From: Citrus sinensis
Taxonomy: Eukaryota; Streptophyta; Magnoliopsida; Sapindales; Rutaceae
Assembly: GCF_022201045.2 (NCBI RefSeq)
Contig: NC_068561.1
Location: 18,416,501 to 18,480,500 of the forward strand
Reading direction: 5' to 3'
Length of the DNA: 64,000 bases
In this document: positions 36,881-48,766 of the stretch, in pieces
Layout of the letters: each line of letters begins with the position of its first letter
Numbering within the stretch: position 1 is the stretch's first letter
Made by a program: the position numbers and the translations under genes
The notes under the pieces: generated by a model
Seen by the model: the letters and a program-made list of their open reading frames with translations, nothing else
Told to the model about the DNA's origin: nothing
The model's database searches: none

Positions 36881-37487
36881 GTCAACATGTTGCTCCCCGA
36901 TTATGCATATTGAGTCAGAATGTTTGTAAGATCCTCAAAAGGCGACCACCAAATGACGACAGAGAATTGGGGAGAGAAGGATACTTAATTTCCTCAGTTA
37001 CTGCTGGTTATTTATGCGGGAAGGATCATCAATGAAGGGCCATGCAACTAGGAAATTTTGCTCAAGAAATGTCAAGATTTTTACATTGAAAGCAACAAAC
37101 AAGAGAAAGAGAAGGTATCTGTGAATTCAAATTGTCTACCGTTTTATAGAAGTTGCAATTTCCACAGTTTTTTAATGTTCTGAACATCTTAGATAAATTC
37201 AATTTTCCTTTGCCTTTATGTGAGCAAACTTCTTCTAAACAAGAAACACACGTACACAAACAAGTAATTAATAGAGAAAATACTGGGCTTACTTACATAT
37301 GATTGCAAAAACTTTTCTTTCGGGACCTTGTTAACTTTCATCAACACAAAGTTACCTCCGCCAACTCAAGTATAGTTTGATTGATATAATTTTAGAGTTA
37401 TCGAGAAGTATCGTTGGGTTGAACTTTTTTTTTCTTGGAAGGATAAGTAATTGGGTTGACTTAGTTACGTTATAATATTGTAATTTT
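36881..37487. other. RING-CH 3'UTR end and short intergenic stretch
   Basis: Likely last untranslated exon of the RING-CH gene followed by non-coding DNA up to the transposon at 37488. The open frame 36838-37035 crosses the predicted acceptor and is not called as a gene. Confidence 0.4.
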
Positions 37488-38724
37488 GGCGATCCCTAAG
37501 TTACGTTTATTGTAACATACACTCAATGAAATGACAAACCGTTAGATATCTTGAATTTGAATCTAACGGATATTATTAAATTTATGCAAAATAGTAACAA
37601 ATGCCAAACCGGCTGAATTGGTTAATTGAAGAGATGGGCTATCGGATGAAACAATTTGAAGATGGTTTGCAAAGCTTTGAATCGAGATTGGCATATACCC
37701 ATTGATGATTGATTGCATTGCTGCTGTGGAATTACAGAAGGGCCAGGAAAGCCGAAGAAGACAGGGCCAGGAAAACCAAAGAAGACGAGAAGAGTGGGAG
37801 GGGGATGCAATTACAAGGGTATAAAGTGGAAGGATTGACAATGGCAGGGCACGAGACTTGCATTATTTTCCCCTCTCGATTTAGCATTCGATATTGGACT
37901 GCCATTCTCGAGCTCCCTCTAAAAATTTCCTCTCAATCTCCCACGCCCACATCACATTTTTAGTTCTCCTTCTCGTGTCTGTTTCTACGACTCATTGCCC
38001 TCCCTACACTAGTCAATTTTCTTTTCCCTTCTCTCGGTAGACAATAACTACAACCACAACTTGCTAAAATTTCATTAATATTAAAATGAAATCATTTCAG
38101 CCATATGGAGAGAAGGGGAAAAAAAAGGAGAAGGCCATAGATTATAAGAACGATGTTTCTTCAAAAAATGGTGCCTGTACTTTTTGCATTCACCACCTCA
38201 TTGTTCTAATTTACCAATACCTATTGCTTGACTATTTATGTATCAAAAAGATAAAAAGCATATAATTATTAAGTTTCAGAATCATGAAGAAAGTCAATTC
38301 CCAACGAGTCGTTCATGCGGGCTGGTGAAATTACCGACGCAAGAGTGAGTAACGTCTGTTGTCTTGTGTGCTATAATGACTTAGTTTCGTATACTCACCG
38401 TTGTTTCTTTTTCGCTTGATGGTCCAAGGAGTCGTTCATTTTTATTAGAATTCGGTGGTGGAGGTCTGAATCTTGAGGATGATTATCTTGGAAGAGATGG
38501 GTAATTTGATGGTGAAAATGACGTCATCGCGCTAGTCAAGACCGGCTGTAGAAGGGAGCCTCTCGCGTTGATTGTTTTTGGCTTTTTGGTGACCGATTTC
38601 AACCACTTAAACCAGTTTAATTTTATCACTATTATATGCACTTGGCAAATATTTATTGGTCAACTGGTCATTTCATTGAGTGTATGTTACAATAAACGGA
38701 ATTTAGAGGGATCCAAGTAATTTT
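37480..38724. mobile_element. Non-autonomous TIR transposon (MULE- or hAT-like), 1.2 kb, with target duplication
   Basis: A perfect 32-bp inverted repeat (37504-37535 versus 38667-38698) lies inside longer, imperfect termini sharing GATCCCT. The element spans about 37488-38716 and is flanked by the direct repeat GTAATTTT (37480-37487 and 38717-38724), or 9 bp with one mismatch. It encodes no transposase. The interior has a purine-rich segment (37720-37810) with an open frame to 37963 that could be captured host sequence, but I do not recognise it. Confidence 0.75.
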
Positions 38725-38870
38725 ACACCTTTGGTTGGATGATACACAGAGATCTCCTGTGTTGCAGGCAGGAGATTTACTCGTATTTTCCTGCCAGTTT
38801 CTGTCAATATTGTCGGCATGATTGAGAAAAGACATCAGAAAAAATCTATGGGTACCTCACATCATTGGCC

Positions 38871-40058
38871 CTCAATTGTAGGGATGGTAAAATTCGGGTC
38901 CGGGTCCGGGTCCGTATCCGGGTTTAGCCTTTCCGGTTCCGAATCCGGACACTATTTTTTTGTTCTCGGACCCGGATTAAAACTTGACTTTTTTTCATGT
39001 GGGTCCGGGTCGGGTTCAACCCGAAAAAATTTGGGTTCCCGGATTCCGGGTTTTGAACCCAGATCAATAACTCAAAACTAACTCCAGAAAACTCCAGAAA
39101 GCAATTCAAATGATGAATATTATGGCATGGGTACAGAATCATCCATTTTTCTCTCTTCGGTGGGTTAGCTACTAAGCTTCAAATTTGAGGAAAAAGGAAA
39201 AAAAAAAGTCAGTTAAGTGGTCAATCCACAACCACCATCTCCAATCCCATGGCATTTCTCAAGGCTTTATCAGATCATTTCATTTGACAGCATCATTGAA
39301 AAGAAAAAAAAAACATGATGATATGAGTCTTGAAATTAATTAAGTATTAAATATGCAACTAAAGCGAGATATTATTGAAATAATCAAGTATTATATATGG
39401 TAAGTAAAGTGAGCAAAGTATGATGACTGTAAATAATTTAATTATAAAACCGCAAATACGCAAGTGTGTGGTGAATCAAACGAATAGAGGAGCTGATGAT
39501 GATGAATAGAGGAACTGCAGTGCTGCAAGCATGTGACAGTGGTGAACCAAACAAGTTGCGGTTGCGACGGTGGTGAACTAAACAAGTTGCAGTTGCGACG
39601 GTGGGGAACCCAAGCTTTTGACAGTGGCAAACGCCGCGAACCGAACCTTGTGATGACGGTGAACCTGACCTTGCAACAGTGACGAACCCAGGTGATGGTT
39701 GTTTGACTTGCCTGCTGGACAGCGGGAGGCGGTAGCCGCGGCACAACTAGGGTTTTTCACTTTTTCTTATGTAATCGCAATTTGTGATAGACACTAGAAA
39801 GAATGAAAGAAAAAAATGAATTGTAATTTTTTAAGGTTTTTTTTTTATGTTTCTATTTATATTAACTAATAAAAATAATATAAAAAAATAAATCCAGATC
39901 CGGATTCACGGGTTACCCCCAACCCGGACCCAAATTTATTTGGATTATTAAAATTTATTCCGGATCCGAATTTTTTTACACTTCGGTACAAATTCAACCC
40001 AGTCCGGATTATCCTAGTTAATCCAAGTCCAGGTTATTCTGCCATCCCTACTCAATTG
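38871..40058. mobile_element. Non-autonomous hAT-type element, 1172 bp, with 8-bp target duplication
   Basis: The element 38879-40050 begins TAGGGATGGTAAAAT and ends with the inverted form (GCCATCCCTA). It is flanked on both sides by CTCAATTG (38871-38878 and 40051-40058), the 8-bp duplication typical of hAT transposons. Subterminal regions carry clustered GGGTCC/CCGGAT motifs in both orientations, which can pair. No transposase domain is present. Interior open frames on the minus strand (39438-39760) are repetitive and not credible genes. It contains a 31-bp tandem repeat (39541-39610). Confidence 0.85.
39541..39610. repeat. 31-bp tandem repeat inside the hAT-type element
   Basis: GGTGAACCAAACAAGTTGCG recurs at 39572 with two changes, and a partial third copy starts at 39603. 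More degenerate GTGAACC units flank it. Confidence 0.8.
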
Positions 40059-40505
40059 AGTGATACATGCGGTCAGAATTCCACAGGAATGTATGTTTAG
40101 CGTTAGTACATCACCTAAATTTTCCAAATATCATCATTTATTAATTTTACGTTGGTACCATCGTCAAGTTTGTCCCTCTGTTTTACATACACAACGGAGT
40201 TAAAAGCATTTTTGTACCAAAAGAATAAGCATCATAACTGGAATAATATTGTAGAGAAAAACGACTTCGTACTACATTATTACCCCTGGCCTGGGCCTGT
40301 TCTTGAGACGGTATATACGAAAATAAAAATTGCGAACTAAACGATATTGTAAAATGTAACTTGGTAGTAATAATGAGTGTTCAGGTTCAAAGAAATCCAA
40401 TGCACCATATCTATTCCCCTTCAAAATGGTTCTTTGTATCCCTATATCTGCCATTCTCTGCCAATCCAAGATTCTTTTCCTCATAAAAAACCAGAAGACA
40501 GGCAG
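40059..40505. other. Intergenic DNA downstream of the helicase
   Basis: Non-coding sequence between the hAT-type element and the predicted 3'UTR exon of the helicase. Short open frames here show no conserved features. Confidence 0.4.
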
Positions 40506-41138
40506 ACCAAGAAGTTAGCTATGACAAGTTATTAATCAACAAAGATGTCTTGCATCCTTTCTCTAGCCGTGCAAATGGGTGGAAGGGAGCCCCATTAACA
40601 CACTTCTCAACCTGCAAAGTGAACTACAATCATAAAATCAATGCCATAGGTGCTGTTTAACTTTTTATAAAAATCGATGCAGCAATCCACACACTTGCAC
40701 AGACAAGACGTTTTCTGTGAGTAGATCTTAGTATTCAGCATAAACCAGAGACAAACAAAAAATCCTCATCAGCTTTGGCTTGTTCGAGTAATCATTATTA
40801 TCCTTGTTTGCGCCTAAAATCTTGGATTACCAATGAAATACTGGTAGTTTTTAGGAATTAAACAATTATTGACAAACAATGAAGCATCTGAAGTGCATGC
40901 AAGTACAAAAACTGGGGGGGTTATCACCACAATGTGTATGACAGTTTATGCTGCATTGTTTTGAAAATGATACACAAGATTTTCCATAAAATTAATCATT
41001 TGATTTCAGAAAATTAAATCAATTGATTAAAACATAAAAAATTGAAAATATAAAGAAATTATACAGCAAAAAAGGAAAAAAAAAAGGTTACAAACTGTTT
41101 TTAATATTTAAATGCCTTAATACTTAAGGAGGCTTACC
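40506..41138 (-). other. 3'UTR intron and terminal UTR exon of the DEAD-box helicase
   Basis: On the minus strand a consensus donor (TTGAAG|GTAAGCC, junction 41138/41137) lies 44 nt after the stop. A good acceptor (CTTTGCAG|GTTGAG) is at about 40617, predicting a 520-nt 3'UTR intron and a last exon within roughly 40506-40616. Confidence 0.5.
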
Positions 41139-41181
41139 TTCAATTAATTAGAATCCTCTTTTCCAAGTGTTCTGATTATCA

Positions 41182-44100
41182 TCAGTACTGCTTATTTCCA
41201 GAGCTGCCAAAGAAATCAGTGAAACCGCCACTACTTCGGCTAGAGTGATTGCCACCAAGGTCCCCAAATCTGCCTGATTGTCGTGAGCCAGTGTCACCAA
41301 AAGCACTTGAACGATCTGATTTAGTGGACTCCCCCCATCCACCAGAACGACTAAACCCAGGACCACCAAACTTCCCAGATCTGTTTGCATTAGAACCAAA
41401 ACCGCCAGAGCTAGATCCACCACCTTGACCAGAATATGAACTGTTATAGCCACCATAACGGCCAGACCCAGGACTTCTGTACCCTCCAGAACGGCCAAAT
41501 CCAGAATCCCCCATACGACTGGAACGATCAAATCCTGTATCAGCATATTGACGATCTCTCATACTTCCATACCCAGACCGGCCACCCATGTCATTGTACA
41601 TGTCTCCACCTCCTTCAACGGCGATCCTTGGGAGCTGTAAAAGTAACAAGTCGTCAGACAATCCCATTGTGTGGTTTTCCTTTCAAAGGCTTGGACTGTG
41701 GTTTCTCTCTCCCTCATTGATTTGTGAAAAAGAAATGGATAAATGTTAAAGAAGTATGTGTATGAGTGTATGAAAGAGACGGGGGCCCGTCATAGACTTA
41801 CAATACAAATTACAAAGAGAAATCTACTAGAATGTGGAAACGACTTCATTCAAGCAAAGCAGGAGGATAATCATACAAATAAAAAGATAACGGCACGCCA
41901 TACATGTATTAGAGACAAGTAACATTTTTTTTTAATAATTTCAAGTTAAGCCTAAAATTATTCTGTTCCTAGTATTCTGGCTATACATGCTTTTGACTCC
42001 ACCTTATATTTCCCTGAAAATCTTTTAACAGGGATTTGGCAACATTTAGTGCAGTGAAGCATTAATCAGATATTACCATGCATTTACAACTATTATAAGA
42101 GAATCATCAATGTTTATGAATGTGAAACATACATTATTCATTCAGACACATCCGAAAAATTCAAATAGAAATTTCAACTCCCGTAAAGCCTTTTTATTCT
42201 CTTTATTGCCCAGAAGCCAATTCAACTCCCGTAAAGCCTTTCTATTCTCTTTATTGCCCAGAAGCCAATTCAGGCTTAGAAACTCAAATATATCAAATCA
42301 ATACTCAATGATCAAATTTGTTCAAACTATAACTAACTTACACATTTATGCATATAGATAGACACATACATACATAAAATTGGACTTCAGATAGACAAAC
42401 AGTTATTTTCATGAAAATGAAAAGGAAGTAACCTGAGTAAATCTGCATCCAACATCTCGCTCAATACTCTTGACTTGCCTGGCCTGCTGATCTGTGTAGA
42501 TAAGAATTGCACTTCCTTTCTTTCCAGCACGACCAGTTCGACCTGTTCGGTGAACAAAAGTCTCCGATGTGTTTGGAAGCTCATAATGAATTATCTAAAT
42601 TTGGGAGGCAAAATGTCAGAAGCTGCATTAAGATTGCATAGAAAGAAAAAATAAAAGTGGTTGGTCCATAATTAAAAATCAAAAGGCTCCACCACATAAT
42701 ATATGGGAATTGAAAATAAGACTTCTTGGACTGCTTTTACCCTAACATCGTATCGGAACTATATTCACTGGTAAGCAATGAAAATGAGCCACATAAAATA
42801 TCTCAATAAAGTGAAGAAAAGTTAGTCAAGGTAAATGGGCAAATTACACGTCCATGCATAAATGATGGTCCTGGGTAAATTAGCATTGCTTCTTGATATT
42901 GATAAAAGGGGGGAAAATGAGTACATGATACACATATCTAGAGATACATGAAGCATCACATACGACCAATTTGCATCATGGACACCCATAAAGAAATAAA
43001 AATAGCAAAAAAAATATAACTGAGGTCTGTGAAAATAAGAGGACACATAAATTCGGGAAAAAAAAGTGATACTGAGAACCATATACTAGCGACTAAGAAG
43101 GCAAAGAATTATCTGAAACCAGTTAGGTAAGAATTTCAATTAGAACTGACCAGATCAACATTAGGTACATCAAGACCACGTGCAGCAACATCAGTGGCAA
43201 TCAGTATATTGAAACGTCCATCTCGGAAAGCTGAAAGGGTCCTCTCCCTCTGGCTTTGTGAGATATCCCCATGCAAAGGCTCACAATTATAACTTTTAGC
43301 CATAGCATGAGCCAAGCGGTCTGCATCACGTTTTGTTTGAGTGAAAACAATGCATTTTCCACCTTTTGCATGTTCCTAAGACACAAAAATTGATGCTCAG
43401 AAATAGGAAAAGGATGACAAAGATACAGCGGGAATAGTCATAATTTCTCTAGCATTTGTCTACAAGATAAAAGAACGCAGAAGATTCATAAACACACTAC
43501 AAGGTAATTACATTTAGCAATCAAACAGAAACTGTAAAGAGAGAAACAAAGTTCTGGATCATACTGTTATAAGCTGACCAATAATTGATGGTTTTTCATA
43601 CATGCTTGTTGCAATGGAATAGAGGGAAATTCCATCAGCTAGCTTTTGATCAGAATCTCCAACCTGCAATAAATATAAGAGAAATAAAGGATTGTAACCA
43701 CATGATCAAATTGCTTTAATTCACTAAAATAAAAGTGTCCTCTTCAGCCTTTTTTTTTGCAATATATATTTCAATGTTGAAATAGAATAGAAACGTTCTC
43801 TGAATTGCTCAAGAGTTTCTCAAAGGAAATTTCAAAGACAGGAAAGGATTTTTGGAAAATAATTCCTTATACTTACAAGGTCAACCGTTAATGGATTCTT
43901 GAGGTACTTATTTGTGAGGCTCCTAATCCATGGAGGCATCGTCGCAGAAAACATCATACCCTGTCGATTTTGTGGCAACCTTTCCAAGATGACTTCAACA
44001 TCTTCAGCAAAGCCAACACTAAGCATCTGATCAGCTTCATCAAGAACAACAAACTGAACCTCCGATAAGTTGAGAGCATTGCGCTTAATCAAATCAATAA

Positions 44101-44897
44101 CACGACCGGGTGTCCCAACAACCGCATCAACACCATAGTCAAGAGCCCTCATTTGATGAGAAATTGGAGTGCCCCCGTAAACACAAATGGTATCCAAGCT
44201 GGGTGCAGATTCATGGAATTCCTTCTCAACTTGCTTCGCAAGTTCTCTTGTCGGAGCCAACACCAAGCACAGAGGATTCCTCCCTCTCCTGAATATAACA
44301 GCATAACACCGCTAGATCAATATCTTAACAACAAAATGATTATCCCCGATAAAATAAAATAACAATGAAATTACAGAAATGAAAAGCAAACCCATGTTTC
44401 TCATTGAATTTGATGATTTTATCCAGAATTGGAATCCCAAAAGCTAGAGTTTTGCCGGTTCCAGTTCTGGCTCGACCAATCATGTCACGACCTTGCATAG
44501 CCGGCTCCAAAACAGCCTTCTGTATAGGGAAAAGCTTCGATATACCCCTACGAGCCAACGCCGCTACAATATCTTGAGAAATATCAAGCTTTGAAATATC
44601 AAGCCCTTCATCTTTACTACTATCATCGTAGGCGACATAGTCATCTACCGCCGACTGCGCATGCTGCCACGCAATGGACGATTTAAAATCCAACGGCCGA
44701 GATATCGCGTGGAATTCCCTCGTACCCGCTGAAAATCTCGAATTGATTATATCATCGTGACGGGGAATGACGGGGCCTGATTTCGCAGCCGTTAAGTGGC
44801 AGTGTAAAATGGTTTCGACGGAGGTCAAGGCAGCGGTGAGGGCCCGCTTAGAAGTTAGAAATGACGAGGATCGTTTCAGTATTATGCTGCTCATCAT
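41182..44897 (-). CDS. PMH2: Mitochondrial DEAD-box RNA helicase, PMH1/PMH2 (RH9/RH53) type
   Basis: Six coding exons (44392-44897, 43877-44288, 43565-43663, 43151-43375, 42433-42594, 41182-41634) give 618 aa, close to Arabidopsis PMH1/PMH2. All DEAD-box motifs are visible: Q motif (FPIQ), I (ARTGTGKT, 143-150), Ia (APTREL), Ib (TPGR), II (DEAD, 252-255), III (SAT), V ([10 protein letters not shown]) and VI ([10 protein letters not shown]). The first 60 residues are rich in Ser, Arg and Ala with almost no acids, as in a mitochondrial presequence. The last 140 residues are a Gly/Ser/Arg/Phe-rich tail that binds RNA in this group. In Arabidopsis PMH2 promotes folding and splicing of mitochondrial group II introns. 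The tandem MM start uses the first ATG. Which of the two paralogues it matches is not certain. Confidence 0.92.
42173..42268. repeat. Two tandem 48-bp copies in a helicase intron
   Basis: The unit beginning TTCAACTCCCGTAAAGCC and ending CAGAAGCCAA occurs at 42173-42220 and 42221-42268 with a single T/C difference, indicating a recent slip duplication. Confidence 0.95.
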
Positions 44898-47040
44898 TTT
44901 TAATACTTTCCTTTTCTTTTTCTCTCACTCTTTCTCCGTGAGGGTTTAAACAGGAGACAAGAGGAAGAGAAAGAGAGGGGTTTAGGGTTTTAGAACAGAG
45001 AGAAGAGGCGAAGCCGAAAATTGCTCTCCAAGGCGAATTAAGGGTTTTATCATATTTTGTGTACTTTTTTGTCAAGTGACGGTCGTTGATATTTCTGGGG
45101 CTCTTATCTTATGTGCTCGTGACTCTTTTTGTTACGGTACGTCCGTGATCATCTTTTGTAATTTATATACCGAAGTTTCTGCTGCAGCCGTCAAAAAGGA
45201 TTTAGATTTGCCATTTGGGTATCCAGAGTCGGATTATTTTTCAAAATTACTCTTCTCAAAATTATTTTGTAAAAATAAAATATTCATAATTTTTTTGTTT
45301 TCTAGCATAGAAATAAGTTGAGAATGTATAACTTTCTCTAAAATACAGAGTATTCTTAAAGAATTTCATACACAACAATATGAAAATAAATGAGGTTTAT
45401 AATATAATGCTACAATGGTATATTATATAAACAAACTTTATTATCTTGTTATTATTACTATGATGAAAATTATAATTTTTAATTGTAATTGTCATTGTAG
45501 GTGCTATTAAAATTGAGTAACTAATCTATTTGATGATAAATAAGTAATTTTACAAATTATAAACTTAATCATTTAATAAATGAGTAACCTACAAATGTTG
45601 TGACTTAAATTAAAACTCAAATATTGGAATCATTCTTTTTTTTTAACAATTAAAATTTTAATGATTATCATTTTATGAATTGTTAAAAAACGAGCTGTCT
45701 CTTATTTTTATTAAAATCATGTAAAATTCAACATAATAAATGATGCATCGCTTGTCAAGTAAGCACATACACGTCATGTCGCCAACATGCTTATAACTAC
45801 AATTAGACGTCATCTTTCTATCAAAACATGAATGACGAGTCATCTACTTTATGCACTAACCCATATTGTTTACACATTTCGACTATGCTTATAACCATTG
45901 CAAAATTTAAACTCTAAAATGATGAGTTGTCTGATTTTAAATGACTCATTTTTTTATACAAATGATAAACATTTTTTTAGACATAAAATGATAAACATTT
46001 TGATTACATATTGTCCTATATATTTATATAGCCGAAGAGTGATGAGACAGTTACAAACTATTGTATAAATTTATTTTGTACAAATTGATGTCGTTTTAAT
46101 TTATTAATTGAATTAAATATTTTTTGACCCACATGATTTATTTTTATTATTTTATATTTTCATTCAACTAATGAATTAATATCATATTAATTTATACAAG
46201 ATAAATTTATATAAAAATTTGTGACTGTATCATCACTCTTCGGCTATATAAATATACAGGACGATAGGTAATCAATATGTTTATCATTTGTAAAAAAAAA
46301 AAACAACGAATCATTTAAAATCAGACAACTCATCATTTTAGAGTTTAAATTTTGCAATGGTTGTTTTTCCAAAACAAAAAATAAAAAAAAGGTCATTCGC
46401 TAAATACTAAATGTGTAGTCGTCGTTTTTTTTTTTTTTAAATTTGGTAACAAACATCTCCCGTCATCCCACCATCCGATTTTCTTTTGTTTAGTTTCTCA
46501 CTCCACATCCAACCACATCCAACGGCTGATGCTGCAGTCTGTAGCTTACAGATTCTGTAACGTAGTTTTGTCCCTCAACAAAATTTCATACTGACAAGTA
46601 CATTTATCAATGATAATTAAAAAAAAAAAATTAAACAAGTCACGTGACGTATATTTTTTTCTTTCGGCCAAACGAAAACATTTTGATATCTTTCCTTGAT
46701 TTTCCGAAGCTTTGTTCTTTGAAGTGCTTTTCAATAGCCAATACTTATTTATTTTTAATAAACGTCAACATTAAAGGGGAAAGTTATTAGAAAGAAGAAG
46801 AAAATTACACCTAATCAGGAGACAAAACGAAAGGACCATGTTACATTATAGAGAATGAATATTTAAATGGACGGCATGCTAAATATTCAGGAATAGAACA
46901 AAGCTAACCACAGACTTAACTTTATTCACATAAAAAATTAGATTAAGAGGTGCAACTAACAGATGTAAGGAGAAAATATAAAGCAACCTACAATTGTTTA
47001 CACTATTAAAAGATAACGTCACCAACTAGTAAGAATGTGT
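44898..47040. other. Intergenic region between the helicase and the small minus-strand gene
   Basis: 44898-45100 is the helicase 5' leader/promoter (GA-rich on the + strand). The rest is AT-rich and includes the foldback element at 45893-46362. No gene is supported. Confidence 0.6.
45893..46362. mobile_element. 470-bp foldback element with roughly 200-bp inverted arms
   Basis: The left arm starts AACCATTGCAAAATTTAAAC at 45893. The right arm ends with its reverse complement at 46362. The arms stay complementary through TCTAAAATGATGAGTTGTCT, TACAAATGATAAACAT and TATAGCCGAAGAGTGATGA, covering nearly the whole element apart from a short centre (about 46120-46160). The left arm has a small insertion that repeats AAATGATAAACATTTT. 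No clear target duplication and no coding capacity. A transcript would form a long hairpin. Confidence 0.85.
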
Positions 47041-48766
47041 TCAAAGTGAGGCACGAAGTTTCAGTGTGGAGGACATGCAATTGAGGATCTTTACAAGGGA
47101 TGCCATGGAATTCAAGGCCACCTTTAGCACTTCTTGTGAACAACCCGGTTTTGCGATCTTCTGCACCTGAGAGAGGACACGAAATACAAGCTCTAGAGTT
47201 CAAACCAATGAAGCATAAAATTTAAATAGTAATGCTTCCTACTACTGATGCTGCACACAGCAAACAATAGAAGATATCAACCCAAAACTAGGATAATTCC
47301 TCTTATGAATCAGTACGGATCTCAAAACAGTATAATAGCAGATTAATTTTTTCGTCAACCTTTAGAGAAATCTATCACTCCGGGATGGTTATGAGAGATT
47401 TACAGGGTTTAGAGACCTAAAAATCAGATATGAACAAAAGAGGAAAGTCTCAATGGTTTCATCAGCCGATAAGACAGAGATGAAACTTAGTGAATTTGAT
47501 TTAGAGTGTACCACAGAATAGCAGGAAAGTCAAAACAGTATCATCTAATTTCATCGAGTTCCTAAGTTTGAAAACACTGAATTTCTACTCAAATCAAATT
47601 TCAGTGAAGCTGAATTAATGGGTGAACGTCATGTTATTTGTTAGCACTTGCACATTAAAGATCCAAGGTCACAGTGCTCACAAGAACTAAAGTCAACCAG
47701 AGAAAATCCTTAATCCTAATTCAGAGGGCCAGCTTATGGAGACCTTCTGCCATTTTAGTCCAGTCTAAACCAAAACTTCAAGTTCTTCTAAGGTTATTTA
47801 GGTATTAACATTGCTAACTACAATATCGCCTCAATACTCTTTTAAGGATTAAAACAATAGTAACAAGAACTGAAAAAAAATGCAGCAGCAGCTATAAACA
47901 ACAAATCAAGCCCAAAAGTGACAAAGTTAAATAAAGACAGACAAAGATAAGGAAAAGCCTGGTTTAAACTCTACCAAGTCAAGGTAAGCCTGGAACTCCT
48001 TTATCTTTGTTATGTACTCTTCATCTTCTGTGCACAGACCAGCAGACTTCACATCATAAATTGGTCGCTCAACCTGAGGTAGTCCTTGATCTTCACAGAG
48101 CTCATCCATCAAAAAACTTTCAGCATCCAAGTCACTTCTCTGTCATACACACAAATAAGAGAAAACAAAGGATACCATCATAAGCTGGAAGGAAACAAAC
48201 ATATTGCGTGCATCATCCACAACATTATGCTTCAGTATTATAGTTACCACTTCATAACAACAGACCGACATTGGTTTTCAAACAGGGAGCAGATACATAC
48301 AACAAGTCAACAACCCAACATAACCTGGGAATTGGAAATTTTCAATTTAATTGTCCACTTAAATACTTCATAACAGATTGTACTGAGGGCCAATACTAAC
48401 TCACGTTAACACCTTTCTGGATACCCATTAATCCACTATATTCAAGTTTTGACCATATAATCAAAACCAATAATAATACTTCAGAGGGGAGCTATTCCTT
48501 CCCCTTTTTTGCCCCTCAAAACCTTATAGCTCGAGTGAAAAATTACAGTAAAATAACAACTAATCTTTACGACTTAAGCATATCAGAAATACCAGCTGGG
48601 CGACCTCATAATTTGTACCAAGAAATTGTTCTCATAACAAGGATAAAATTTAAAAGAACATATAATTCCAACTGAAATTTCTTTGCATCCATTTTCAGAA
48701 TTCAAATCAAATTAAAAGTTTAAGAAAAATCTAACTGTAGAAAGTGCATGCTTACCGTTGCAGCAT
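47041..48766 (-). CDS. Small unrecognised plant protein, about 99 aa
   Basis: Three exons (48756-48766, 47975-48137, 47041-47166) join in frame to 99 aa beginning [20 protein letters not shown]. The sequence is acidic at first ([25 protein letters not shown]), then has an amphipathic helix ([20 protein letters not shown]) and a Ser/Leu-rich end ([23 protein letters not shown]). I do not recognise the family. The even composition, the clean splice signals (DL|GTAGAG donor, CTCTCTCAG acceptor) and the frame kept across both introns argue for a real gene. The 5' end is uncertain: the same frame stays open upstream to about 48940, and an acceptor-like ATACAG near 48820 could extend the protein. 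It starts 470 bp from CstF77 and probably shares a divergent promoter with it. Confidence 0.6.

Noticed and set aside
36838-37035. 65-codon plus-strand gene after the RING-CH stop
   Set aside because: It crosses a good splice acceptor at 36880 and fits a 3'UTR exon.
39438-39760. Three overlapping minus-strand open frames of 60-102 codons
   Set aside because: They lie in degenerate repeats inside the hAT-type element; composition follows the repeats, and no transposase domain is visible.
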